Assembly: GCA_964411125.1 (NCBI GenBank)
Contig: CAYPJU010000003.1
Location: 62,001-126,000, forward strand
Reading direction: 5' to 3'
DNA length: 64,000 nucleotides
Origin: JBFIHF01 sp964411125
GTDB lineage: Bacteria > Myxococcota_A > Bradymonadia > Bradymonadales > Bradymonadaceae
Below, piece by piece: positions 52,818 through 60,431 of the stretch (position 1 is its first letter; each line of letters starts with the position of its first letter). A program made the position numbers and the translations under genes. Under the pieces are notes generated by a model. That model was not told the DNA's origin, did not search any database, and worked only from the letters and a program-made list of their open reading frames with translations.

Positions 52818-53804
52818 TCACATGTATCCCGATGCGCGGAGTCGCTCGAAGGCGTCTTCCGCTTCCTGGTCCTGCGCGCGGGTACTGCGTTCGGCGATCT
52901 GGGTGTTCTTGAGCTCCTCGATGATCTCGGGGACCGTCGCTGCGGTCGAGTCGACGCCGCTGGTGCACGGCGCGCAGCCGAGGCTACGGTAACGCTTTCC
53001 GCTGTCGTCGGCGAAGTAGAGAGGGACGACCGGGATTCGTTCACGGTCGATGTACTCCCAGATGTTTTGCTCGGTCCAGTGAAGGAGCGGATGCACCCGA
53101 AGGTGAGTCCCCGGCTCGAAGTCGGTCTTGAACTGGTCCCACAGCTCGGGGGGCTGGTCTTTGAAGTCCCATTCGAAATCTTTGGTGCGCGGAGAGAAGT
53201 AGCGCTCCTTGGCGCGGGTCCCTTCCTCGTCGCGGCGGATTCCCAGGATGACGGCTTCGAAACCGTTGTCGGCGATCACCGATTGCAGGGCGTCGCGCTT
53301 GAGGAGCGAGCAGCATTCCACGCGGGTCGCGGTCCCCTGCGGGAACGTCTTGCCCGATTCGAGCGCCGCTCGGTTCTGTCCCGTACGCAGATCCAGGTTC
53401 CAGACGTCGGCGACCTGGTTACGGAACTCGATCATCTTCGGCATCTTGTAACTCGTATCCACGTGCACACACGGGAACGGCACATGACCGAAGAAGGCTT
53501 TGCGAGCGAGCCACAACATCACGCTCGAGTCCTTGCCGATGCTCCAGAGCATCGCCAGGTTCGAGAACTTGTTGAAAGCCTCGCGCAAGATGAACATCGA
53601 CTGGTTCTCGAGCTCGTCCAGATGCGAGTAATCCGGCATCCGGTCGCGCGGCGAATACCGCTCGGTGTCCAGCAACCCGAGGGCCCCCGCTTCGTCGAGG
53701 TCCCAGAAATCTTGCTCCAGTTTTACTGCTGCCTGGCTCATCACTACCTCGTCGTCCACGACGGAGTCGCCACCGTCACTTGTGGAGTCCGCACTCTCTG
53801 TCAT
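52818..53804 (-). CDS. cysD: Sulfate adenylyltransferase subunit 2
   Basis: A 328-residue PP-loop ATPase that makes APS with CysN. The phosphate loop reads WSIGKDSSVMLWLARKAF (near 87-104). CysD landmarks include PFPCVHVDTSYKMPKM and SLGCAPCTSG near the C-terminus. The N-terminus has about 30 extra acidic residues; the chosen ATG has GGGAGAGG upstream. It overlaps the end of cysH by 29 bases, so the three genes form one unit. Confidence 0.96.
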   Translation of the reverse strand: MTESADSTSDGGDSVVDDEVVMSQAAVKLEQDFWDLDEAGALGLLDTERYSPRDRMPDYSHLDELENQSMFILREAFNKFSNLAMLWSIGKDSSVMLWLARKAFFGHVPFPCVHVDTSYKMPKMIEFRNQVADVWNLDLRTGQNRAALESGKTFPQGTATRVECCSLLKRDALQSVIADNGFEAVILGIRRDEEGTRAKERYFSPRTKDFEWDFKDQPPELWDQFKTDFEPGTHLRVHPLLHWTEQNIWEYIDRERIPVVPLYFADDSGKRYRSLGCAPCTSGVDSTAATVPEIIEELKNTQIAERSTRAQDQEAEDAFERLRASGYM

Positions 53805-54516
53805 CGGGCCTCTCCCACCACCATCGGCCGGACCTTTCGTCCCCACCTTCGGAGACGGCGCGCGTGCAGGGCGCGCATCCGATGGACGGGTATCCGGAAT
53901 CGTGCAGGCGATTGTAGGGCAACCCCCGATCCGCCACCACACGCCATACATCTTCGGACGTCCAGTCCGCGAGCGGATTGAGTTTTAACAATCCACCGTT
54001 CAGCATGTCCATCTCGACCTTCTGCAATTCCGACCGAGTGGTCGACTGGCCACGACGCATTCCTGTAGCCCATGCGTCCGCAGATTGCAAAACGCGCCGA
54101 AGCGGCTCGACCTTCCGGATCTTGCAACATTCTTTCCGGTTTTCGATCGATTCATAGAAGCTGTTCGGCCCTTTTCGCCGCACGAGGTCTTCGACAGCGC
54201 CCCCTTTGGGAAACAGGACTTCCACCTCGATCCCGAAGAAATCGCGCACAGCCGCCATCGCGTCGTACGTCTCCTGGTGCCAGCGCCCCGTGTCGAGCGT
54301 GAAGACCCGGACCTCGGAGTCGACCCGGACCGCCGCATCGATCAGCACGATGTCCTCGACGCTGAACGAGCACGCGATCGCCAGTCGACTTCCGTAAGAC
54401 TCCGCTCCCCACGCCAGAACCTCCTCCGCGGATGAATGTGCAAACCGCCCGTTGAGTTCGGCGACGTCACGAAAGCTCGGGCGTTCGATCTTTCCAGGCT
54501 GCAATGCCACGCTCAC
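53776..54516 (-). CDS. cysH: Adenylyl-sulfate (APS) reductase, CysH family
   Basis: Reduces APS to sulfite and AMP with thioredoxin. A 246-residue PP-loop fold protein with a C-terminal catalytic Cys in ECGLH (Cys242). It has the Cys-Cys pair (130-131, in ECCKIRK) and CAPC (214-217), the iron-sulfur motif of APS-type and absent from PAPS-type CysH. APS rather than PAPS is therefore the expected substrate. The GTG start has AGAGGAG five bases upstream; two other GTG codons lie four and eight... codons upstream without a better site. Confidence 0.93.
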   Translation of the reverse strand: MSVALQPGKIERPSFRDVAELNGRFAHSSAEEVLAWGAESYGSRLAIACSFSVEDIVLIDAAVRVDSEVRVFTLDTGRWHQETYDAMAAVRDFFGIEVEVLFPKGGAVEDLVRRKGPNSFYESIENRKECCKIRKVEPLRRVLQSADAWATGMRRGQSTTRSELQKVEMDMLNGGLLKLNPLADWTSEDVWRVVADRGLPYNRLHDSGYPSIGCAPCTRAVSEGGDERSGRWWWERPDDRECGLHK

Positions 54517-54521
54517 GGCCA

Positions 54522-54528
54522 CTCCTCT
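54522..54528 (-). promoter_or_regulatory. Shine-Dalgarno deciding the cysH GTG start
   Basis: AGAGGAG on the minus strand lies five bases before the GTG at 54516, favouring it over the GTG codons at 54540 and 54522 in the same frame. Confidence 0.6.
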
Positions 54529-54551
54529 GCTGCTCCACACAACTCCGACGC

Positions 54552-54580
54552 ACGATACCCAACAATCCCTACCGGTTCAA
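54552..54580 (-). promoter_or_regulatory. Candidate promoter of cysH-cysD-cysN
   Basis: On the minus strand, TTGAAC and TATCGT are 17 bases apart. The -35 lies inside the spacer of the palindrome listed next. The predicted start is near 54545, about 30 bases before the cysH start. Confidence 0.6.
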
Positions 54581-54588
54581 TAGGGATT
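54564..54588 (-). promoter_or_regulatory. Palindromic operator, site 1 (cysHDN)
   Basis: A perfect inverted repeat AATCCCTA-N9-TAGGGATT. The spacer contains the -35 box of the cysH promoter. The same arrangement occurs upstream of cobA-cysI, so a common regulator of sulfur assimilation is likely. The regulator itself is not in the window. Because it lies between divergent genes, it could also affect the ABC exporter. Confidence 0.75.
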
Positions 54589-54653
54589 ATGAAACGGGCG
54601 GCTTTCCTAAGGGCTCGGTTGCAACGACATTCGCGCTCTGGCATCCAATCTGC

Positions 54654-56405
54654 GTGGAAGAGCCCGATCAGACCGTCAGCGTTTCTCGCCTCGTATCCCT
54701 CGCCAGACCTCACTGGCGAGCCCTCGTGGTCGCGACCATCGCACTCTTCGCCGGTGCGGGCCTCTCGCTACTGTACCCCCAGGCTGCCCGGATCACGGTC
54801 GACGACGTTTTCACCCAGGCGGCCACCTACGACCTCGGCTTCGTCGTCGCCATCGTCCTCTGCCTCTTTCTCGCCCAGTCCTTCTTCGTCTCGCTCCGCT
54901 ACTACCTCTTCACGGTCGTGGGAGAACGCATCGTCGCGAACCTCAGGAGGCGGCTCTACGAAGCGGTGATCAACCAGGAGATCGGCTTTTTCGACGCCAC
55001 GAAGACCGGCGAGCTCACGAGCCGTCTCGCATCCGACACGCAGGTCATCCAGAGCGCGGTCACCTCGAACCTCTCGATGGCGCTGCGGTACGGTGTGCAG
55101 GCGATCGGCGGCATCGCGATCCTTTTCTTCACGTCGGTGGACCTCGCGATCGTCATGATAGCGGCCGTCCCCGCCCTCGTCCTCGCAGCCGTCTTCTACG
55201 GACGGAAGGTCCGCCGGCTCTCCCGCGACGTGCAGGACCGCCTCGCAGATTCCACCGCGGTGGCCGAGGAGACCATCGCGGGGATCCGGACGGTCCGCAG
55301 CTTCGCGCGAGAGTCCGACGAAGAGGCGCGCTACGGAAAGGCGGTCGAGGCGTCCTTCGTCGCCGCGCGGCACCGAACCCGGGTCTCCGCCATCTTCACG
55401 GGGGGCGTCAGCTTCGTCGGTTACGCCACGATCGCCATCATCCTGTGGTACGGGGGAACCCTCGTACTCGACGGCGAGATGACGGCCGGCGAGCTCACGG
55501 CCTTCATCCTCTACACCTTGATGGTCGCGGTCGCGCTCGGCGCGCTGAGCGGCCTTTGGAGTGACTTCATGAAGGCGTCGGGCTCCGCCGAGCGCGTCTT
55601 CGCCCTCCTCGACCGCACGCCCACGGTCACCAGCCACGCCGACGCCAACGACAGTTTCGTGCTCCAGGGCGACGTCCGTTTCGACCGCGTCACCTTCGCC
55701 TACCCGACCCGGTCGGAGGTAGATGCGCTGAGAGACGTCACCTTCCGGCTCTCGCCGGGGGAGAAGATCGCCCTCGTAGGTCCGTCGGGCTCCGGCAAGT
55801 CGACGATCGCGGCTCTGCTCCTCCGCTTCTACGACCCTCGGGAGGGATCGATCCGGTTCGACGGCGCCGACGTGCGCTCGCTGAACGTGGACCGGTTGCG
55901 GGAACAGATCGGCGTGGTGTCGCAAGAGCCGATCCTCTTTTCCGGCACCATTCGCGAGAACGTTTTGTACGGGCGGCCCACCGCGTCCGACTCAGAGGTG
56001 ATCGAAGCGCTCGAATCGGCCAACGCGTGGGAGTTCGTCTCCGAGTTTCCCGACGGGCTGCAGACCGTCATCGGAGAGCGCGGGGTGCGCCTGTCCGGCG
56101 GTCAGAAACAGCGTGTCGCGATCGCGCGAGCCCTGCTCAAAGATCCGCGGGTCCTCATCCTCGACGAGGCAACCTCGGCGCTGGACGTCGAGAGCGAGAG
56201 TCTGGTTCAGGCTGCGCTGGAGCGATTGATGGAGGGACGTAGCACGCTCATCATCGCGCATCGACTCTCGACCGTGTCCGCCGCGGACCGGGTCGTCGTC
56301 CTCGACCACGGCCGAGTCGTAGAAGCGGGAACCCACCAGGAGCTCGTCGCAGGGGACGGGCTGTACCAGCGGCTGATCCAGTCCCAACGACTCCTGGGCG
56401 CTTGA
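54654..56405 (+). CDS. ABC exporter half-transporter (fused permease-ATPase)
   Basis: A 583-residue homodimeric-type exporter. Six transmembrane helices fill residues 20-320. The ATPase domain has Walker A GPSGSGKST near 378, Q-loop VSQEP, signature RLSGGQKQR and Walker B VLILDEATSALD, with a switch His in IIAHRLS. It resembles the MsbA/BmrA/LmrA group, which exports lipids, peptides or drugs. The substrate is unknown. It is divergent from cysH across the sulfur operator. The GTG start gives the normal N-terminal length, but it has no visible ribosome-binding site. Confidence 0.9.
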   Translation: MEEPDQTVSVSRLVSLARPHWRALVVATIALFAGAGLSLLYPQAARITVDDVFTQAATYDLGFVVAIVLCLFLAQSFFVSLRYYLFTVVGERIVANLRRRLYEAVINQEIGFFDATKTGELTSRLASDTQVIQSAVTSNLSMALRYGVQAIGGIAILFFTSVDLAIVMIAAVPALVLAAVFYGRKVRRLSRDVQDRLADSTAVAEETIAGIRTVRSFARESDEEARYGKAVEASFVAARHRTRVSAIFTGGVSFVGYATIAIILWYGGTLVLDGEMTAGELTAFILYTLMVAVALGALSGLWSDFMKASGSAERVFALLDRTPTVTSHADANDSFVLQGDVRFDRVTFAYPTRSEVDALRDVTFRLSPGEKIALVGPSGSGKSTIAALLLRFYDPREGSIRFDGADVRSLNVDRLREQIGVVSQEPILFSGTIRENVLYGRPTASDSEVIEALESANAWEFVSEFPDGLQTVIGERGVRLSGGQKQRVAIARALLKDPRVLILDEATSALDVESESLVQAALERLMEGRSTLIIAHRLSTVSAADRVVVLDHGRVVEAGTHQELVAGDGLYQRLIQSQRLLGA

Positions 56406-56421
56406 GCCCGACGCTGCGGAC

Positions 56422-56450
56422 AAAAAAAGACCCCGGCATCGACCGGGGCC
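56422..56450 (-). terminator. Intrinsic terminator of the OmpA-family gene
   Basis: A GC hairpin (CCCCGG / CCGGGG, six-base loop) is followed on the minus strand by seven T. It lies between the convergent ABC exporter and OmpA-family genes and would terminate leftward transcription. Confidence 0.85.
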
Positions 56451-56474
56451 TCGGATACTTCACCTCACATCGTT

Positions 56475-58604
56475 TCACTCGGTGCCGGTGGCCGGTTCGC
56501 GAACGATGTTGAACTCGACGCGTCGGTTGAACGAGCGGTTGCGATCCGACGTGTTCGGCAGCACGGGGCGGGTCTCTCCGTAACCCTTCGCCGACAGCCT
56601 CTCGGGGCTGATCCCGGCCTGGACGAGGTAGTCGCGAACCGCCTCGGCGCGAGCTTGCGAGAGCTGCAGATTGCCTTCGTCGGCCCCAACGTCGTCGGTG
56701 TGTCCCTCGACCGCGATTTTCGCAATCTGCGGGTTGGCGATCATCACGGATGCGACCTGATCCAGGAGGTCGTAGGAGCGCGGAAGGATCGTCGCCTTGC
56801 CCGTCTCGAAGAACACTTTCTGCTGAATCTCGATCTTGGTGTCGCGCAGCTGAACCAGCGACTCGGCCGGGGCCGCCTTCATCACGACCTCCACGAGCTG
56901 CTTGCCGTCGACTTCGACCCGGATGTCCTTGCCACTGGTGAGGTAGCCCGGGGCCGACACCGCCACCGTGTAGCGCCCCGCCTTGACGTTCTCCTCGAAC
57001 GTTCCGTCGGAGTTCGCCAGCACGTCGTAGTCCTCTCCCTCGCCGGTCATGCGCACCTGCGGCCGCGGGACCGGCTCGCCGGCCTCGTTGACGACGACGC
57101 CACCGATGACGGCGTTCGCGGGGACCGGCTTCAGTTCGATCGTGAGAGGTTGCTCGCCGGGCTCGGTCTCGAGCTTCGCATCGACCTCGAGGGGGAGATA
57201 CTCGGGATGCTCCACCACCAGCTTGGCGATCATCCCGGGGGTGAACGGGTAGCTGACGAACTCGCCCGTTTCGTTGGCTACCTGTGCGGTCTCCCCGCTC
57301 GGGTAGCGGATCACGGCGCCGCCGACCGGCAACTTCGTATCGGCGTCGACGACCTCTCCGACGAGGATCCGCTGGGGCGGCGCCGCTTCGCCCCCTTCCT
57401 TCTCGACGTATTCGATCTTCGGTCGCGGATCGATGGTCCAGCTCGCGCCGAACACCAGCGTCCACGGCGGCGTGACCGGAAGCCCGTAGGCATCCTGCGA
57501 AGTCAGGCCGAAGTCGATCCCGGCGTGAAGGCCGAGATTTTCGATCGGCTCGGCCTTGGCACCGAGCGAGATGAGGTTGGGAAACGAGCCGAAGCCCGCG
57601 TCGGCGACACAATCGAGCGATTCGTTGCCACAGACGCCCTCGTCCCCACCGACCGGCACGGAGAGGTTCCACGCCAGAAACGGGGAGACGTACGGCAGGT
57701 CGTAGGCGAAGCCGAGGCCGATCTCGAAGAAGTTGTAGGCGCTCAGCTCGTAGGCGAACCGCTCGACACGCGTGACCTCCACCCCGTCGGGGACGAGGTT
57801 CGACGAGTTGTCGATCTGGAAGCCGAGGTTGAGGTGACCCTGCAGGTCGAACCCCGTCGCCATCTGCGATCCGTCGAACGAGAAGATTCCGCGCGGCCGT
57901 ACCGAGGTCCCCGCGAACCGAAGCCCCGCGCTTCCGAAGTCGGTCGGGAAGTCGAAATCGAGCTGACCAGCCACCCAGAGCCCCTGGGCGACGGGGAAGC
58001 TCCCTTTCAACCCGAGCCCGAGGTCACCCTGGCTCAACATCGCCTGGGGTCGCCCGAACGTGTTGACGTTCGCGCGCGTCTGCAACCGGGCGTGGATCGA
58101 CAGCGCCTGAAGAGGGCTAGCGATGAAGAGAAGATTCCCGGCGAACAACGTGTTGACGTCGTTGAACCGGATCGCGTCCCGCCCGCTGTAAAACTCGCCC
58201 AGCAAGGCGAGCCCGTACGTCCCGGTCGTCCCTCCCCAGGCAGCGGATACATGCTGCAGCCCGGTCGTGCCGTCGAGGTTTTGCATCGGGGACGGGTGAC
58301 GCGGATCCCCGGCGTCGGCCGGGGGCGGCTCCGCGGTCTGCGTCGAGGCGCTCGCGTTCGCATCGGCGCCAGTCGACGGCGCGCCATCGCCATTGCCTTC
58401 GTCCGCCGCTTTCGCGCCTTCGGCAACCGGCTCGTTTGCGGCAGGGGCCGGCTCCGAACTTTCGATCGGCTCGGACTCCGGCATGTCGGGAAGCTCGGTG
58501 GGAGCATCCAGGTCGTCGGCGCCCGGCAGCGCCTGCGCGCTCGCCGTTCCCGCCATACTGCTCAAGACTGCAACCGTGCTCAGACCGGCTATCCAACGTC
58601 GCAT
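56475..58604 (-). CDS. OmpA-family outer-membrane protein with carboxypeptidase-regulatory-like repeats
   Basis: A 709-residue protein. A signal peptide (to about 23, ASA-Q) is followed by a Pro/Glu/Ala-rich linker to about 90. A beta-barrel-like domain (about 95-365) resembles transporter barrels. Two beta-sandwich carboxypeptidase-regulatory-like domains follow (about 385-555). The C-terminal OmpA peptidoglycan-binding domain (about 585-700) has VEGHTDDVGADEGNLQLSQARA with the expected Asp and Arg. It probably ties the outer membrane to the wall. GGAG lies before the ATG, and a terminator follows. Confidence 0.9.
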   Translation of the reverse strand: MRRWIAGLSTVAVLSSMAGTASAQALPGADDLDAPTELPDMPESEPIESSEPAPAANEPVAEGAKAADEGNGDGAPSTGADANASASTQTAEPPPADAGDPRHPSPMQNLDGTTGLQHVSAAWGGTTGTYGLALLGEFYSGRDAIRFNDVNTLFAGNLLFIASPLQALSIHARLQTRANVNTFGRPQAMLSQGDLGLGLKGSFPVAQGLWVAGQLDFDFPTDFGSAGLRFAGTSVRPRGIFSFDGSQMATGFDLQGHLNLGFQIDNSSNLVPDGVEVTRVERFAYELSAYNFFEIGLGFAYDLPYVSPFLAWNLSVPVGGDEGVCGNESLDCVADAGFGSFPNLISLGAKAEPIENLGLHAGIDFGLTSQDAYGLPVTPPWTLVFGASWTIDPRPKIEYVEKEGGEAAPPQRILVGEVVDADTKLPVGGAVIRYPSGETAQVANETGEFVSYPFTPGMIAKLVVEHPEYLPLEVDAKLETEPGEQPLTIELKPVPANAVIGGVVVNEAGEPVPRPQVRMTGEGEDYDVLANSDGTFEENVKAGRYTVAVSAPGYLTSGKDIRVEVDGKQLVEVVMKAAPAESLVQLRDTKIEIQQKVFFETGKATILPRSYDLLDQVASVMIANPQIAKIAVEGHTDDVGADEGNLQLSQARAEAVRDYLVQAGISPERLSAKGYGETRPVLPNTSDRNRSFNRRVEFNIVREPATGTE

Positions 58605-58651
58605 CGGACTTTCTCCGTGTTGGTGAGTCGAGGTCTGTTCTTCCCACCGAG

Positions 58652-59107
58652 TCAGGCGGGTGTCAAGATCCCGGCCAGTTCCAGTGCCAGGCGGGCGACC
58701 CCGAAAACGACGAGGAAAAAGAGCGCGGACACGAGCGCAGGCATCTGAATCCTGCGCCAGATTCGATGAGCGCCGTAGTCGAGACGAACGCCCCGGACGT
58801 TCTGGACCAGGTGATGCGCGGCGGTCACGGCGAAGCCCACCACGAAGAGCGCTCCGAACGGATGCAGCTCGAACGACCGCACGAGGTCCCCGTGGAGGAA
58901 GGCCCCCGTAGAACGCGTCATGCCGCACCCGAAGCAACTGTACCCGGTCAGCGTGTGAAACGGACAGACCACGAACCCAGCCCCCGGCACCCGATGGGCC
59001 AGCACCACGTACGCCACCATCGCGACGAACGCGGCGACCACCCACCACCCGCGACGCCGGGTCCGGTCGTCGAGCGACCTATCGTCAGATTGCGTGGCCG
59101 TAGTCAC
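58652..59107 (-). CDS. DUF2752 membrane protein
   Basis: A 151-residue membrane protein with about three helices. The DUF2752 signature CPFHTLTGYSCFGCGMTRS (near 58-76) is present. The function of the family is unknown. The GTG start lies inside the 3' end of the preceding DUF4234 gene, with 23 bases of overlap. Confidence 0.8.
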   Translation of the reverse strand: MTTATQSDDRSLDDRTRRRGWWVVAAFVAMVAYVVLAHRVPGAGFVVCPFHTLTGYSCFGCGMTRSTGAFLHGDLVRSFELHPFGALFVVGFAVTAAHHLVQNVRGVRLDYGAHRIWRRIQMPALVSALFFLVVFGVARLALELAGILTPA

Positions 59108-59486
59108 CCGCCCCGCCTGGAGAACCGTTCTCCCAGGCGTTGTTGAGGGATTGCTGAAGGAAGAAGGGACCGAGCACCAACACCAGCACGAAGAAGTTCC
59201 CGTCCTCGTACTCCGGCTCCACGCCCCACGCACGCTGAAGCTCCACGACCGACTCGCAGAGACGCCACATCATCCACACCTGCCAGAAGACGCAGAGCAA
59301 GACCGACAGGACGCACTCGAGAGGAACGTTGAACTCCTCACGCCCTAGACCGGCGTTCACTTCTCGCAGGGTCCGGTACCAGTAGTAGACCAGATACCCC
59401 CCGCAGGTCAGGCTGCTGAGGAAAAAGACGAGCACGAGCTCGACGACGGGGTTTCTCGGTTCTCCGCGAATCAATGCACACTCCAT
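59085..59486 (-). CDS. DUF4234-like small membrane protein
   Basis: A 133-residue protein with three or four hydrophobic helices. It has a segment SSLTCGGYLVYYWYRTLREVN near residues 24-44, like the TCGxYxxYW motif of DUF4234. The function is unknown. It is followed directly by the DUF2752 gene, and the two are probably co-expressed membrane proteins. It is divergent from cobA. Confidence 0.75.
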   Translation of the reverse strand: MECALIRGEPRNPVVELVLVFFLSSLTCGGYLVYYWYRTLREVNAGLGREEFNVPLECVLSVLLCVFWQVWMMWRLCESVVELQRAWGVEPEYEDGNFFVLVLVLGPFFLQQSLNNAWENGSPGGAGDYGHAI

Positions 59487-59565
59487 GGCTATCCGCGCAC
59501 GATTCTAGCGACCGAGACCGCGGAGGGACAGCAGTCTCACACCGCCCGAACGAGCAATCCCCTGC

Positions 59566-59590
59566 AATCCCTATTGACTTAGTATGGATT
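59566..59590 (+). promoter_or_regulatory. Palindromic operator, site 2 (cobA-cysI)
   Basis: AATCCCTA-N9-TATGGATT, one mismatch from the perfect repeat at cysH, with the same nine-base spacer. An extra half-site-like GCAATCCC lies ten bases upstream. The spacer contains the -35 box, as at cysH. Confidence 0.72.
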
Positions 59591-59602
59591 GGTTGGGATG
59601 AT
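59574..59602 (+). promoter_or_regulatory. Candidate promoter of cobA-cysI operon
   Basis: TTGACT and GATGAT are 17 bases apart. The predicted start near 59609 leaves a leader of about 27 bases, closely matching the cysH layout. Confidence 0.58.
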
Positions 59603-59635
59603 CCCCGCCGTACGCAGCACCGAACGGAGGCGCGC

Positions 59636-60424
59636 ATGAGTCGAGCACTGTCAAACCTGAAAGGGACCGTCGCCATCGTAGGCGCCGGCCCCGGGGACCC
59701 CGAGCTGATGACCGTCCGCGCGGTTCGCCTGCTGGCACGCGCCGACGTCGTCCTCGTCGACAACCTCGTCGGCAGCGACATCCTCGACGGGTGCCGGCGA
59801 GACGCGCGAATCATCGACGTGGGCAAGATTCCGCGCGGTCGGCAGACCAGTCAGGACGTCATCAACGCCCTCCTCGTGAAGGAAGCCCGCGGCGGCAACT
59901 TCGTGGTGCGCCTCAAAGGGGGCGACCCCTTCGTCTTCGGACGCGGCGGAGAAGAGGCCGCCTATCTGCGGCGGCATGACGTCGACTTCGAGGTCGTCCC
60001 CGGCATCTCGAGCTGCATCGCCGTACCCGAGGTCGCCGGAATCCCGGTCACCCATCGCGGCGTCTCGACCCATTTCACCGTCGTCACCGCCACCGCCGTC
60101 GGCGACGAGCTCGACCTCACCTGGAAAGATCTCGCGGAAACATCCGGCACACTCGTGATCCTCATGGGGGTCCGCCGGCTCCCCGACATCACCGCTGCCC
60201 TCGTCGCCCATGGGAGACCGGCGAGCACCCCTGCAGCCATCATCCGCGCGGGCACCACCCCCCAACAGGTCGTCGTCGAAGGCGTCCTCGGGGACCTCGC
60301 CGTCCGCGCCCGCGAGGCCGGGGTCGAGTCGCCCGCCGTCATCGTCATCGGCGACGTAGTCGCGCTGCGAAGAGAAATTGACCTTCAAGGGCTCGAGAAT
60401 TTCGAGACCCGCATGAGAGCCTGA
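59636..60424 (+). CDS. cobA: Uroporphyrinogen-III C-methyltransferase
   Basis: Methylates uroporphyrinogen III to precorrin-2 for sirohaem, the cofactor of the adjacent sulfite reductase. The 262-residue sequence has the SUMT motifs VGAGPGDPELMTVRA, RLKGGDPFVFGRGGEE, and PGISSCIAVPEVAGIPVTHRG. No dehydrogenase/ferrochelatase domain is fused, so those steps are encoded elsewhere. GGAGG lies before the ATG. Confidence 0.95.
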   Translation: MSRALSNLKGTVAIVGAGPGDPELMTVRAVRLLARADVVLVDNLVGSDILDGCRRDARIIDVGKIPRGRQTSQDVINALLVKEARGGNFVVRLKGGDPFVFGRGGEEAAYLRRHDVDFEVVPGISSCIAVPEVAGIPVTHRGVSTHFTVVTATAVGDELDLTWKDLAETSGTLVILMGVRRLPDITAALVAHGRPASTPAAIIRAGTTPQQVVVEGVLGDLAVRAREAGVESPAVIVIGDVVALRREIDLQGLENFETRMRA

Positions 60425-60431
60425 GGCACAG

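Noticed and set aside
56655..58748. Long plus-strand open frame opposite the OmpA-family gene.
   Set aside because: Arg/Asp-rich shadow of a gene with a clear signal peptide and OmpA domain.
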